Below are positions 46,625 through 54,792 of a stretch of 64,000 nt of DNA, in pieces. Source of the DNA: CAZMGT01 sp964565895. Its GTDB lineage: Bacteria; Armatimonadota; Zipacnadia; UBA1398; CAZMGT01. Position 1 is the first letter of the stretch. Every line of letters begins with the position of its first letter. The notes under the pieces were generated by a model that was not told where the DNA came from, did not search any database, and was given only the letters and a program-made list of their open reading frames with translations. The position numbers and the translations under genes are program-made. The DNA is taken from contig CAZMGT010000001.1 in assembly GCA_964565895.1 (NCBI GenBank), positions 210,623 to 274,622 on the forward strand. The letters run 5' to 3'.

Positions 46625-47197
46625 ATGTCCGTTAAGGGTACGCAGACTGAGAAAAACCTGCTCGCCGCATTTGCCGGCGAGTCCCAAGCTCGCAACCGCT
46701 ATACGTTCTTTGCCTCGGTGGCGCGCAAAGAGGGTTATATGCAGATCTCCGCGATCTTTGAGGAGACGGCAGACCAAGAGAAAGAGCACGCGAAAAGGCT
46801 GTTTAAGTTCCTCGAGGGCGGAGAGGTGGAAATAACAGCTTCGTTTCCCGCGGGGAAAATTGGCACGACGCTTGAAAATCTCCGGGCGGCCGCTGCCGGC
46901 GAAAACTATGAGCACACGCAAATGTATCCCAGCTTTGCGAAAACTGCCCGAGAGGAAGGGTTTGAAGAAATCGCCGCCGTGTTCGAGGCCATCGCTGTTG
47001 CCGAAAAGCAGCACGAAAAGCGCTATAACGCCCTTGCCGCAAACATCGAAGCGGGGCGCGTGTTTCGAAGAAAGACGAAGGTCGTTTGGCGCTGCCGCAA
47101 CTGCGGCTACCTGCACGAGGGCGAGGAAGCGCCGGAAACCTGCCCCGCCTGCGCCCACCCGCAAGCGTTTTTCGAGCTCCTCGGCGAAAACTGGTAG
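46625..47197 (+). CDS. rbr: Rubrerythrin
   Basis: 190 residues from ATG 46625 with GGGGAGG seven bases upstream. A frame extending to 46520 is rejected. The four-helix ferritin-like domain supplies the di-iron ligands (EKNLLAAFAGESQARNRY, EETADQEKEHAKR, AGENYEH, EAIAVAEKQHEKR). A C-terminal rubredoxin domain has CRNCGYLHEG and CPACAHP. It reduces hydrogen peroxide in anaerobes using rubredoxin-type electrons. The superoxide reductase gene follows 29 bases downstream, giving a two-gene oxygen-defence operon. Length and motifs are typical. Confidence 0.95.
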   Translation: MSVKGTQTEKNLLAAFAGESQARNRYTFFASVARKEGYMQISAIFEETADQEKEHAKRLFKFLEGGEVEITASFPAGKIGTTLENLRAAAAGENYEHTQMYPSFAKTAREEGFEEIAAVFEAIAVAEKQHEKRYNALAANIEAGRVFRRKTKVVWRCRNCGYLHEGEEAPETCPACAHPQAFFELLGENW

Positions 47198-47226
47198 CCT
47201 GCGCCAACGCGGAGGGGAGGGCGCAT

Positions 47227-47613
47227 ATGCCAGCGGAGATTAAGCTCCTGCAGATATATCGCTGCGATCTCTGCGGAAACGTGGTCGAGGTGGTGCGCGC
47301 GGGAAAGCCCGCGTTAGTGTGCTGCGGCCAGCCCATGGTCTTGCTCGTGGAAAACACCACCGACGCTGCCTTGGAAAAGCACGTTCCCGTGGTGCAAAGC
47401 GAGGGCGAGCGCCTCGTCGCTAGCGTGGGCAGCGATCCCCACCCTATGGAGCCAGAGCACTATATCGAGTGGATCGAGCTCGTCGCCGACGGCGATGCGT
47501 GTCGCCGGTTTCTCAGCCCCGGCGACGCCCCACGGGCGGAGTTCCCCGGCGTTGGCTCCGGCGATGTAGTTGCCCGTGCGTATTGCAACTTGCACGGGTT
47601 GTGGAAGGCCTAG
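47227..47613 (+). CDS. dfx: Desulfoferrodoxin, superoxide reductase
   Basis: 128 residues from ATG 47227. The N-terminal desulforedoxin domain has CDLCGNVVEV and a later CCG pair for the first iron. The superoxide reductase domain carries KHVPVV, a HPMEPEHYIEWIEL stretch with two His ligands and YCNLHG with the Cys/His pair, giving the Fe(Cys)(His)4 centre. It reduces superoxide to peroxide, which rubrerythrin can then remove. This is the two-iron form. Placement next to rbr and just before the hydrogenase operon fits an anaerobe guarding O2-sensitive enzymes. Confidence 0.95.
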   Translation: MPAEIKLLQIYRCDLCGNVVEVVRAGKPALVCCGQPMVLLVENTTDAALEKHVPVVQSEGERLVASVGSDPHPMEPEHYIEWIELVADGDACRRFLSPGDAPRAEFPGVGSGDVVARAYCNLHGLWKA

Positions 47614-47634
47614 CGCGGAAAATTTGGCAAGCTC

Positions 47635-47680
47635 AAAGCCGGCCCTGCCAGGCGCAGCGCGCGCTGGGGCCGGCTTTTTT
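47635..47680 (+). terminator. Rho-independent terminator after dfx
   Basis: Perfect arms (AAAGCCGGCCC at 47635-47645 and GGGCCGGCTTT at 47667-47677) are followed by a run of six T. It sits 22 bases after the dfx stop and ends the rbr-dfx transcript. Confidence 0.9.
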
Positions 47681-47939
47681 ATTCCGGGGCTACGGGCGAG
47701 CGGGCCGCGGGCATTTGCGAACAGACTTCGGGGCACCTTTTGGTCGCCGGAAACCGCCCGGCACAGCTAAGCAGCGGACACTTGCAAAAAGACTTTGTGC
47801 AACAGTGCACAGTACGAAATCGTCGCAAAAAGCGGCGCTTGCGCGGCCTGCCGCTGGCCAATGCCCGCCGCGCGGGCCCGGGAAGAGCGGCGCGGCTGGG
47901 TGCACTCAAGTTGACAGATCTCTCCGGAGGTGCGCACTG

Positions 47940-48131
47940 ATGCCCAAAACCGGTTCCAGCAAGCCGCTCGCGGGCACATTTGCCGACCGATCGTTGCCTC
48001 CTTTGGCGGCAGAGAAGGTTGCCCGCTCGGTAACGATACGCGGGAAGAAATTTTTTGGAAAGGGGAAGGAGAGGGCCTGGCGGCAAAGAAAATCGCAAAA
48101 AATTTCACAAGGTCCGCGCGCAGCGTTATAA
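47940..48131 (+). CDS. Possible small basic protein, 63 residues, low confidence
   Basis: ATG 47940 has CGGAGG about nine bases upstream and the frame runs to TAA at 48131. The translated product is Lys/Arg-rich (SVTIRGKKFFGKGKERAWRQRK), with no recognisable domain. Its stop overlaps the TATAAT of the next promoter. It could be a real DNA- or RNA-binding small protein or a random frame. Confidence 0.3.
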   Translation: MPKTGSSKPLAGTFADRSLPPLAAEKVARSVTIRGKKFFGKGKERAWRQRKSQKISQGPRAAL

Positions 48132-48132
48132 T
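48104..48132 (+). promoter_or_regulatory. Sigma-70-like promoter of the hdr-mvh operon
   Basis: TTCACA (48104-48109) and TATAAT (48127-48132) are spaced by 17 bases, a near-consensus pair. Transcription would start near 48139, leaving a leader of about 235 bases before the hdrC GTG at 48375. No riboswitch is recognised in that leader. Confidence 0.7.
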
Positions 48133-48374
48133 ACCGCCGCAGCGGCCTTGCTTGTGCAGTCTTATCCCAAGCCGCCTTTGCTTTTGGGCGCAACTAGAGG
48201 TGAGGGTTAGCTCCGAGGCAAGCTTTTAGTGCGGTTTGGCCCCCGGGTGCTGTCGTCTGCTCTCTCTTTTTTCTCCTCTACGAGATAAACACGCGGCAGC
48301 CACACGGGCGCACAGATTGGCTTGCGGAGCGAGCGTATCGTTTCGTCGCCCGATCGCCGAAAGGAGTGGTTTGC

Positions 48375-48953
48375 GTGGCTCCTGTCGCCCGGCCTACGCC
48401 GTCGGAGCTCTCGGAGATCTTGCTCAAAGAGCTCGAGGCGCACCCCGAGGGCGCAAAAATTAAAGAATGTATCCAGTGCGGCACGTGCAGCGCCTCCTGC
48501 CCCACCGCTTCGGCCATGGACTATACCCCGCGCCAGGTTATCGCGCTGTTCCGCGCGGGCATGCTCGATAAGGCGCTTACCTCAAACACCATTTGGCTCT
48601 GCGCTTCCTGTTACAACTGCACCGTGCGCTGCCCCGCGGGAATTAAGTTCACGGACTTGATGTATGAGCTCAAGCGGCTGGGCATGAAATACGAGATGTA
48701 CCCCGCCGACGACAAGACCCATGTCCTCTCCGAGACGTTTGTGGAGCTTGTGGACAAGTATGGACGCAACCCGGAGTTTGCGCTCATGCGCAACTTCTAC
48801 CTCCGGGCGGACCCGCTCGCCGCGCTGAAAAACGCCATGTTTGCGTTTAACATGTGGCGCAAGGGGCGGCTGAAGCTGGGCGCAAACCGCGTGAAGGACA
48901 TCGAGGCGTTGCGCAAGATCCGCCAGGCGGCAAGCTCCGAGGAGGCCAGGTAA
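48375..48953 (+). CDS. hdrC: Heterodisulfide reductase subunit C
   Basis: 192 residues from GTG 48375, chosen because AAGGAG lies eight bases upstream. A GTG at 48366 overlaps that site. Two ferredoxin-type motifs, CIQCGTCSASCP near 31 and CASCYNCTVRCP near 75, bind two [4Fe-4S] clusters and pass electrons between HdrA and HdrB. The soluble, short form matches HdrC of cytoplasmic HdrABC complexes rather than the membrane HdrDE type. First gene of a compact operon; two bases separate it from hdrB. The terminal TAA is followed almost at once by the next ATG. Confidence 0.92.
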   Translation: MAPVARPTPSELSEILLKELEAHPEGAKIKECIQCGTCSASCPTASAMDYTPRQVIALFRAGMLDKALTSNTIWLCASCYNCTVRCPAGIKFTDLMYELKRLGMKYEMYPADDKTHVLSETFVELVDKYGRNPEFALMRNFYLRADPLAALKNAMFAFNMWRKGRLKLGANRVKDIEALRKIRQAASSEEAR

Positions 48954-48955
48954 TC

Positions 48956-49852
48956 ATGGAACTGGAGTATACCTTCTACCCCGGCTGTGCGTTGGAAGCG
49001 AGCAGCGCGCACTATGGCGACTCAGTGGACGCTGTGTGCGACCGCCTGGGCGTTAAGCTCCACGAGCTGGAGGACTGGAACTGCTGCGGGGCGACGGCGT
49101 ATCTCTCGGTGCGCGAGCTGGAATCGTTTGCCCTGGCCGCGCGCAACTTGGCCCTCGCCGAGCCCCTCGGGCGCGACCTGGTTACCGTGTGCAGCGGCTG
49201 CTACGTTACCCTAAACAAGGCGAGCGAGTTCCTCCGCGAAGCGAGCGGCGAAGCGCGCCAGCGTATCATCGACGCCCTGAACAGCGCCGGCCTCACCTAC
49301 AGGGGAACGATCCGCACGCGCCACCTGCTCGACGTCATGTTTAACGATGTGGGCTTGGGCGCAATAACCGAGGCGGTGAGCAACCCGCTCTCTGAGCTAA
49401 AGGTCGCTTGCTACTACGGCTGTCAAATCGTCCGCCCGTTTACGGACTTCGACAACCCCGAGGTGCCCTCCACGCTGGACTCGCTGACCAAGGCCCTCGG
49501 CGCGCAGGTGGTGGAGTGGCCGGGCCGAGTAACCTGCTGCGGCGGGATGATTATGAGCACGCAGCCGCCCGTGTCCGAGCGGCTTGTGGGCACCATCCTC
49601 GACCACGCCCTGCGCGCCGGCGCGGACTGCATCGTAACCGTCTGCCCCCTGTGCTACGTTAACCTCGAGGCCTACCAAGACCGCGCGAGCCAGGCGATCG
49701 GCAAGACGCTTTACATTCCCGTGCTCTTCTTCACCCAGCTTATGGGCCTGGCCATGGGCATGAGCCCAAAGCAGTTGGGGATGCATCGCGCGCTGGTCGA
49801 TCCCTCCAAAGTCGTACAGCTGGCAACCAAGAAGGTGGGAGTGGGTGCATAA
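48956..49852 (+). CDS. hdrB: Heterodisulfide reductase subunit B
   Basis: 298 residues. Two CCG domains supply the cysteines for non-cubane [4Fe-4S] clusters: YPGCALEAS, DWNCCGATAYL and CSGCYVTLN in the first half, then CYYGCQIVRP, VTCCGGMIM and CPLCYVNLE in the second. HdrB reduces a heterodisulfide in methanogens. In a bacterium without coenzyme M/B the real acceptor must be another disulfide or thiol-type compound. Its stop overlaps the hdrA start by one base (TAATG). A clear GGAGGCC stretch precedes the ATG. Confidence 0.93.
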   Translation: MELEYTFYPGCALEASSAHYGDSVDAVCDRLGVKLHELEDWNCCGATAYLSVRELESFALAARNLALAEPLGRDLVTVCSGCYVTLNKASEFLREASGEARQRIIDALNSAGLTYRGTIRTRHLLDVMFNDVGLGAITEAVSNPLSELKVACYYGCQIVRPFTDFDNPEVPSTLDSLTKALGAQVVEWPGRVTCCGGMIMSTQPPVSERLVGTILDHALRAGADCIVTVCPLCYVNLEAYQDRASQAIGKTLYIPVLFFTQLMGLAMGMSPKQLGMHRALVDPSKVVQLATKKVGVGA

Positions 49853-52800
49853 TGGCTAACAACGGCGCCGAACCTCGTGTTGGGGTCTATATTTGCCATT
49901 GCGGGAGCAACATCGCCGGCACGGTCGACGTCGAGGAAGTCACGCGCTTTGCCGCCTCGCTCCCCGGCGTCGTGCTCGCGAAAAACTACCAGTATATGTG
50001 CTCCGACCCCGGCCAGGACATGATCAAGCAGGACATTAAGGAGCACAACCTCAACCGCGTTGTCGTCTCCTCCTGCTCGCCCCTGATGCACGAGCGGACG
50101 TTCCGCCGGGCGTGCGAGGAAGCGGGGCTGAACCCGTTTTTGTTCCAAATGGCCAACATCCGCGAGCACTGCTCCTGGGTGACCGACGACCCAAAGGACG
50201 CCACGGAGAAGGCCAAGCGCCTGGTTGCCGCGGCGGTGCGCCGCGTGGCCCTGCACGAGCCACTCGTTCCCGAGGAGGTTAACGTTAACCCCAACGTGTT
50301 GATCATCGGTGGGGGCATCGCCGGGATCGAAGCGGCGCTTAAGCTCGCCGACGCGGGCAAGCAAGTTTACCTCGTGGAGCGCGAGCCGAGCATCGGCGGG
50401 CACATGGCCATGTTCGACAAAACGTTCCCCACCCTCGACTGTGCCGCGTGTATCCTCACCCCGAAGATGGTTGACGTCGGCGCCCACCCCAACATTAAGC
50501 TGCTCACCTACTCCGAAGTGACCAACGTCGACGGCCACGTGGGCAACTTCCGCGTCACCGTGCGCCGCAAGCCGCGCTATGTCATCGAGGAGGAGTGCAA
50601 CGGCTGCGGCGAGTGCGTGAAAAACTGCCCCGTAGACCTGCCGAGCGAGTTCGACATGGGGCTAACCACGCGCAAGGCCGTGTTCCGGCCGTTCCCCCAG
50701 GCCGTTCCCGCGGCGTTTACCATCGACAAAAAGCTTTCCCCCTGCCGCGCTACCTGCCCTGCGGAGACCCACGCCGCGGGCTACATTGCCCTTATCGCCG
50801 AGCGCAAGTTTAAGGAAGCTTTAGAGCTCATCCGCAAGCACAACCCGTTCCCGGGCATCTGCGGTCGCGTGTGCCATCGGCCGTGCGAGAGGGAGTGCAC
50901 GCGGGCGGAGGTAGACGAGCCCATCGGCATCGCGTTCTTAAAGCGCTTTGTCGCCGACTACGAGGCGAAGTCCGGCGGGCCGCAGGTCTCCCCGCCGGAA
51001 ACGGAGCGCCCGGAGAAAGTGGCGGTGATCGGCGCTGGGCCGGGCGGGCTCACCGCGGCGTGGAACCTGCGCAACCGTGGCTATAAGGTAACGGTGTTCG
51101 AGGCCCTGCCCGTCCCCGGGGGAATGTTCGCCGCGGGCATCCCGCCGTTCCGCCTCCCGCGCGACGTGGTGGAGCGGGAGATTAAGGCGATCGAGCAGAT
51201 CGGCGTGGAAATTCAAACCAACCGCCGCCTGGGCAAGGACTTTACCCTCAAGGAGCTTTTCGACCAGGGCTACAGCGCGGCGATTTTGGCCATTGGCGCT
51301 TGGCGCAGCAGGCGGCTCAACGTCCCCGGCGAGGACCTGGACGGGGTAATCCACGCCATCGACTTCTTGCGCGAGGTAAACCTGGGCAAGGAGGTCGTCG
51401 CCGAGCTGCCGCCCGAGGGCGGAGCGAGCGAGGACAAGATCTATCTCGGGCAAAAGGTCGCGGTAATCGGCGGCGGCAACGCCGCCCTAGACACCGCGCG
51501 CACCGCCCTGCGCCTGGGCGCGAAAGAGGTCACCATTTACTACCGCCGGACGATGGCCGAGATGCCCGCCGAGCCCAAGCAGGAAGTGGAAGAGACGCAG
51601 CACGAGGGCGTGAAGATCGAGTTCCTCGTCGCGCCCACGGAGCTTATCGGTGAGGGCGGCCGGGTTAAGCGCATGAAGCTCATCCGCATGGAGCTCGGCG
51701 AACCCGACGAGAGCGGCCGCCGCCGCCCCGTGCCCATCCCGGGCAGCGAGTTTGAGGTCGAAGTTGACACCGTGCTCCCCGCCATTGGCCAGGAGGTCGA
51801 CCCCTCCTGCGTCGCCGATGTCGTGGAGACCACCGACTGGGGCACGGTTAAGGTGGACGAGATTACCCTCCAGACGTCGCAGGAGCGTGTGTTCGCCCTG
51901 GGCGACGCCATTCGCGGCGCGGGCACGGTTATCGAGGCTATCGCCGACGGCAACCGCGCGGCGGAGTCGGTTGACCGCCTGCTTAGCGGCAAGGACCTGA
52001 AGGAGGGGCGCGAGCCGGTAGACCGCGAGATCGGCCGGCCGGAGGTTACCGATGTCGCCCCGCAGCCGCGGGTAAAGATGCCCTCGCTGCCGCTGGAAGA
52101 GCGGCGCACGAAGTGGGACGAGGTGGAGCTGGGCTACGACGAGGAGATGGCCGTGGCCGAGGCCCAGCGCTGCCTCAAGTGCGGCGGCTGCGTGGAGTGC
52201 CTGGAGTGCGTCAAGCTCTGCGAGCGCAACGCTATTGACCACGAGATGCTCCCCTCCGAGGAGGTCCTCGAGGTGGGGACGATCATCGTGGCCACGGGCT
52301 TCCAGACGTTCGACCCCACCGTCGCCGCGCAATACGGCTACGGGCGCTATGACAATGTGATCACCAGCTTGGAGTTCGAGCGCCTGAGCCACGCGAGCGG
52401 CCCCACAGGCGGGAAGATCGTCCTCAAAGACGGGCGCGAGCCGGAGAGCGTGGCCATCATCCACTGCGTGGGCAGCCGCGACACGAACTATCACGAATAC
52501 TGCTCGCGCGTGTGCTGCATGTATAACATGAAGTTCGCGCACCTCGTGCGCGAAAAGACCAACGCCAAGGTCTACGAGTTCTACATTGACCTGCGCGCGT
52601 TTGGCAAAGGCTACGAGGAGTTTTACAAGCGGCTCCTGCGCGAGGACGTGGTGTTTATCCGGGGCAAGGGCGCCGAGGTTACCGACATGGCCGAGACGCC
52701 CGAGGAAGAGGGCAAGCTCATCGTCAAGTGCGAGGACACGCTTTTGGGCACGGTGCGGCGCATCCCCGTGGACATGGTCATTCTCGGGGTCGCGCTCGAG

Positions 52801-53292
52801 CCGCGCAAGGACGCCCCGGAGCTCGCCCGCCTGCTTAACCTAAACCTCTCCCAGGACGGGTTCTTCCTCGAGCTGCACCCCAAGCTCGGCCCGGTGGCTA
52901 CAGCGAGCGATGGCGTGTTTGTCGCCGGCGCCTGCCAGGGTCCGAAGGACATCCCGGACACCGTGGCCCAGGGCGCGGCCGCGGCCGCCGAGGCCCTCAG
53001 CCTGATCGACCGCGGCGTGGTGGAGATCGAGCCCATCGTCTCGGTAATCGACGAGGAGGAGTGTGCGGGGTGCAAGACGTGCATCGCCCTCTGCCCCTAC
53101 ACGGCGATTGAGTTCGACGAGGAAAAGGGCGTTTCCGTGGTCGTCAGCGCCAAGTGCAAGGGTTGCGGAACGTGCGTGGCCGCCTGTCCTTCCGGCGCGG
53201 CGCGCCAGCAGGGGTTCCGCGACGAGCAGATCTTTGCGGAAATCGAGGGAGCGATTCTCTCCGGCGAACAGCGCGAGCAAGTCGTCGCGTAG
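49852..53292 (+). CDS. hdrA: HdrA with an inserted glutamate-synthase-small-subunit-like FAD/NAD(P) module
   Basis: 1146 residues, against about 650 for a standard HdrA. The N-terminus GVYICHCGSNIAGTVD leads to the HdrA FAD site VLIIGGGIAGIEAA near 150 and a CNGCGECVKNCP cluster near 249. From about 290 to 730 there is an inserted GltD/NfnB-like block: CRATCPAETHAAGY and CGRVCHRPCERECTR cluster motifs, a second FAD site AVIGAGPGGLTAAW near 390 and an NAD(P)-type VIGGGNAALDTA near 536. HdrA sequence then resumes (CLKCGGCVECLECVKLC near 773, VGSRDTNYHEYCSRVCC), ending in two CxxCxxCxxxCP ferredoxin clusters near 1070 and 1101. HdrA normally bifurcates electrons through FAD. The insert suggests an added NAD(P)(H) branch. 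Confidence 0.93.
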   Translation: MANNGAEPRVGVYICHCGSNIAGTVDVEEVTRFAASLPGVVLAKNYQYMCSDPGQDMIKQDIKEHNLNRVVVSSCSPLMHERTFRRACEEAGLNPFLFQMANIREHCSWVTDDPKDATEKAKRLVAAAVRRVALHEPLVPEEVNVNPNVLIIGGGIAGIEAALKLADAGKQVYLVEREPSIGGHMAMFDKTFPTLDCAACILTPKMVDVGAHPNIKLLTYSEVTNVDGHVGNFRVTVRRKPRYVIEEECNGCGECVKNCPVDLPSEFDMGLTTRKAVFRPFPQAVPAAFTIDKKLSPCRATCPAETHAAGYIALIAERKFKEALELIRKHNPFPGICGRVCHRPCERECTRAEVDEPIGIAFLKRFVADYEAKSGGPQVSPPETERPEKVAVIGAGPGGLTAAWNLRNRGYKVTVFEALPVPGGMFAAGIPPFRLPRDVVEREIKAIEQIGVEIQTNRRLGKDFTLKELFDQGYSAAILAIGAWRSRRLNVPGEDLDGVIHAIDFLREVNLGKEVVAELPPEGGASEDKIYLGQKVAVIGGGNAALDTARTALRLGAKEVTIYYRRTMAEMPAEPKQEVEETQHEGVKIEFLVAPTELIGEGGRVKRMKLIRMELGEPDESGRRRPVPIPGSEFEVEVDTVLPAIGQEVDPSCVADVVETTDWGTVKVDEITLQTSQERVFALGDAIRGAGTVIEAIADGNRAAESVDRLLSGKDLKEGREPVDREIGRPEVTDVAPQPRVKMPSLPLEERRTKWDEVELGYDEEMAVAEAQRCLKCGGCVECLECVKLCERNAIDHEMLPSEEVLEVGTIIVATGFQTFDPTVAAQYGYGRYDNVITSLEFERLSHASGPTGGKIVLKDGREPESVAIIHCVGSRDTNYHEYCSRVCCMYNMKFAHLVREKTNAKVYEFYIDLRAFGKGYEEFYKRLLREDVVFIRGKGAEVTDMAETPEEEGKLIVKCEDTLLGTVRRIPVDMVILGVALEPRKDAPELARLLNLNLSQDGFFLELHPKLGPVATASDGVFVAGACQGPKDIPDTVAQGAAAAAEALSLIDRGVVEIEPIVSVIDEEECAGCKTCIALCPYTAIEFDEEKGVSVVVSAKCKGCGTCVAACPSGAARQQGFRDEQIFAEIEGAILSGEQREQVVA

Positions 53293-53323
53293 CGCGATGG
53301 TTTTCGGCTAGGGAGGCATGGCC

Positions 53324-53791
53324 ATGCCCGAGGAACAGTTTGAACCGCGGATCGTGGGCTTCCTCTGCCGTTGGTGCTCCTACGCCGGCGCGGATCTCGC
53401 AGGCACGAGCCGCATCAAGTATCCGCCCAACGTAACGCCCATTCGCGTAATGTGCTCCGGGCGGGTGGATCCCACGTTCGTGCTCAAGGCGTTTCGCGAG
53501 GGCGCCGACGGCGTGCTCATCGCCGGCTGCCATCCCGGCGATTGCCACTACAGCGAGGGGAACTACAAGGCCCTGCGGCGGTACTATCTGCTGCAGCGGC
53601 TGCTCGAGCAACTGGGGATCGAGCCCGAGCGGCTGCGCCTGGAGTGGGTCTCCGCGTCGGAGGGCGACCGCTTCGCCGAGGTCGTGCGCGAGATGACCGA
53701 GACAGTGCGCGCCCTGGGGCCGCTGAACTGGCCCGAGGAGCTCGAGGAGAAGTTCCCCAAGAAGGTTTTCGAGCAGGCGGCGGCCGACTAG
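53324..53791 (+). CDS. mvhD: MvhD/FlpD-type electron-transfer subunit
   Basis: 155 residues. ATG 53324 is chosen because GGGAGG lies seven bases upstream. An ATG at 53318 sits too close to that site. The MvhD signature is visible: GFLCRWCSYAGADLAG near the start, IRVMCSGRVDPTFVLKAF and GADGVLIAGCHPGDCHY, giving the [2Fe-2S] cluster cysteines. The subunit carries electrons from the hydrogenase (MvhAG) to HdrA. It is directly downstream of hdrA and upstream of mvhG in the same operon, which makes the Hdr-Mvh contact genetically explicit. Confidence 0.93.
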   Translation: MPEEQFEPRIVGFLCRWCSYAGADLAGTSRIKYPPNVTPIRVMCSGRVDPTFVLKAFREGADGVLIAGCHPGDCHYSEGNYKALRRYYLLQRLLEQLGIEPERLRLEWVSASEGDRFAEVVREMTETVRALGPLNWPEELEEKFPKKVFEQAAAD

Positions 53792-53829
53792 CTCCGCCGC
53801 CGGGGCTCGTGCGAAAGAGGTAATGCATC

Positions 53830-54792
53830 ATGGCCGAAAAACCCAAAGTCGCGCTTTACTGGGCCGCTTCCTGCGGTGGCTGTGAGATCTCCGTGTTGGA
53901 AATTTGGGAGAAACTGCTCGACCTCGCCGCGGCGGTAGACATTGTCTTTTGGCCCGTGGCCATCGACGCCAAGTACCATCACGTCGAGGCCATGGAGGAC
54001 AAGAGCATTGACCTTTGCCTGTTTAACGGGGCGATCCGCACCGCAGAAAACGAGCACATGGCCCGCCTGCTGCGCCGCAAGTCGAAGGTTCTCGTGGCCT
54101 ATGGCTCGTGCTCGCACATGGGCGGCATCCCCTCCCTGTCCAACCTCTACCCCCGGCAGGAGACGCTCAACCGCGCGTTCTTAGAAAGCGAGTCTACGGA
54201 CAACCCGGAGAAAGTCATTCCGCGGACGAAGTCCGACGTTCCCGAGGGCGAATTGGAGCTGCCCGAGTTTTACGAGCGCGTGGCCTCGCTCGACCAGGTA
54301 GTCGAGGTAGACTACTACGTCCCGGGTTGCCCGCCCACCGGCGAGCAGACGTGGAACGTGCTTGCCGCGGTGCTCGAGGCCAAGCTCCCCGCGCCCGGGT
54401 CGGTGGTCGGCGTTAACCCCAAGACGGTGTGCGACGAGTGCGACAAGAAAAAGCAGGAAAAGCGTGTCTCGCGCTTTTTCCGGCCGCACGAGATCAACCC
54501 CGACCCGGAGGTCTGCCTCCTCGAGCAGGGGATCATTTGCATGGGCCCGGCGACGCGCGCCGGCTGCGGGGGGCAGTGCGTGAGCGTGAACATGCCCTGC
54601 CGCGGGTGCTATGGCCCGCCCGAAGGCGTGGTGGACCAGGGGGCGAAAATGCTCTCCGCGGTGGCCTCAATTATCGACTCCAACGACCCCGAGGAGATCG
54701 CGCGCATCATGCAGACGATTCCTGATCCCGCGGGCACGTTCTACCGCTTTTCCATGAGCCATTCCCTCCTGAGAGGAGCAAAGAGCAAATGA
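53830..54792 (+). CDS. mvhG: [NiFe]-hydrogenase small subunit
   Basis: 320 residues. It starts YWAASCGGCEISVLEIWEKLLDL, the proximal cluster motif of group 3 hydrogenases, and includes AYGSCSHMGGIPSL, YVPGCPPTGEQTW and a late CIICMGPATRAGCGGQC-like region (CGGQC...MPCRGCYGPPEG) for the remaining clusters. The subunit passes electrons from the Ni-Fe site in MvhA to MvhD. The ATG is preceded by AAAGAGG. It overlaps mvhA by four bases (ATGA), so the two are translationally coupled. Sequence fits group 3c (methyl-viologen-reducing) enzymes. Confidence 0.93.
   Translation: MAEKPKVALYWAASCGGCEISVLEIWEKLLDLAAAVDIVFWPVAIDAKYHHVEAMEDKSIDLCLFNGAIRTAENEHMARLLRRKSKVLVAYGSCSHMGGIPSLSNLYPRQETLNRAFLESESTDNPEKVIPRTKSDVPEGELELPEFYERVASLDQVVEVDYYVPGCPPTGEQTWNVLAAVLEAKLPAPGSVVGVNPKTVCDECDKKKQEKRVSRFFRPHEINPDPEVCLLEQGIICMGPATRAGCGGQCVSVNMPCRGCYGPPEGVVDQGAKMLSAVASIIDSNDPEEIARIMQTIPDPAGTFYRFSMSHSLLRGAKSK

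Larger units (their letters stand above)
47681..48374. other. Leader region upstream of the hdr operon
   Basis: About 690 bases between the dfx terminator and hdrC. It contains one possible small basic ORF (47940-48131), the operon promoter (48104-48132) and a leader of about 235 bases with no recognised riboswitch. The rest shows nothing certain. Confidence 0.5.

Noticed and set aside
47911..47939. A perfect TTGACA hexamer upstream of the small basic ORF
   Set aside because: No acceptable -10 box at 16-18 bases downstream, so it was not called a promoter.
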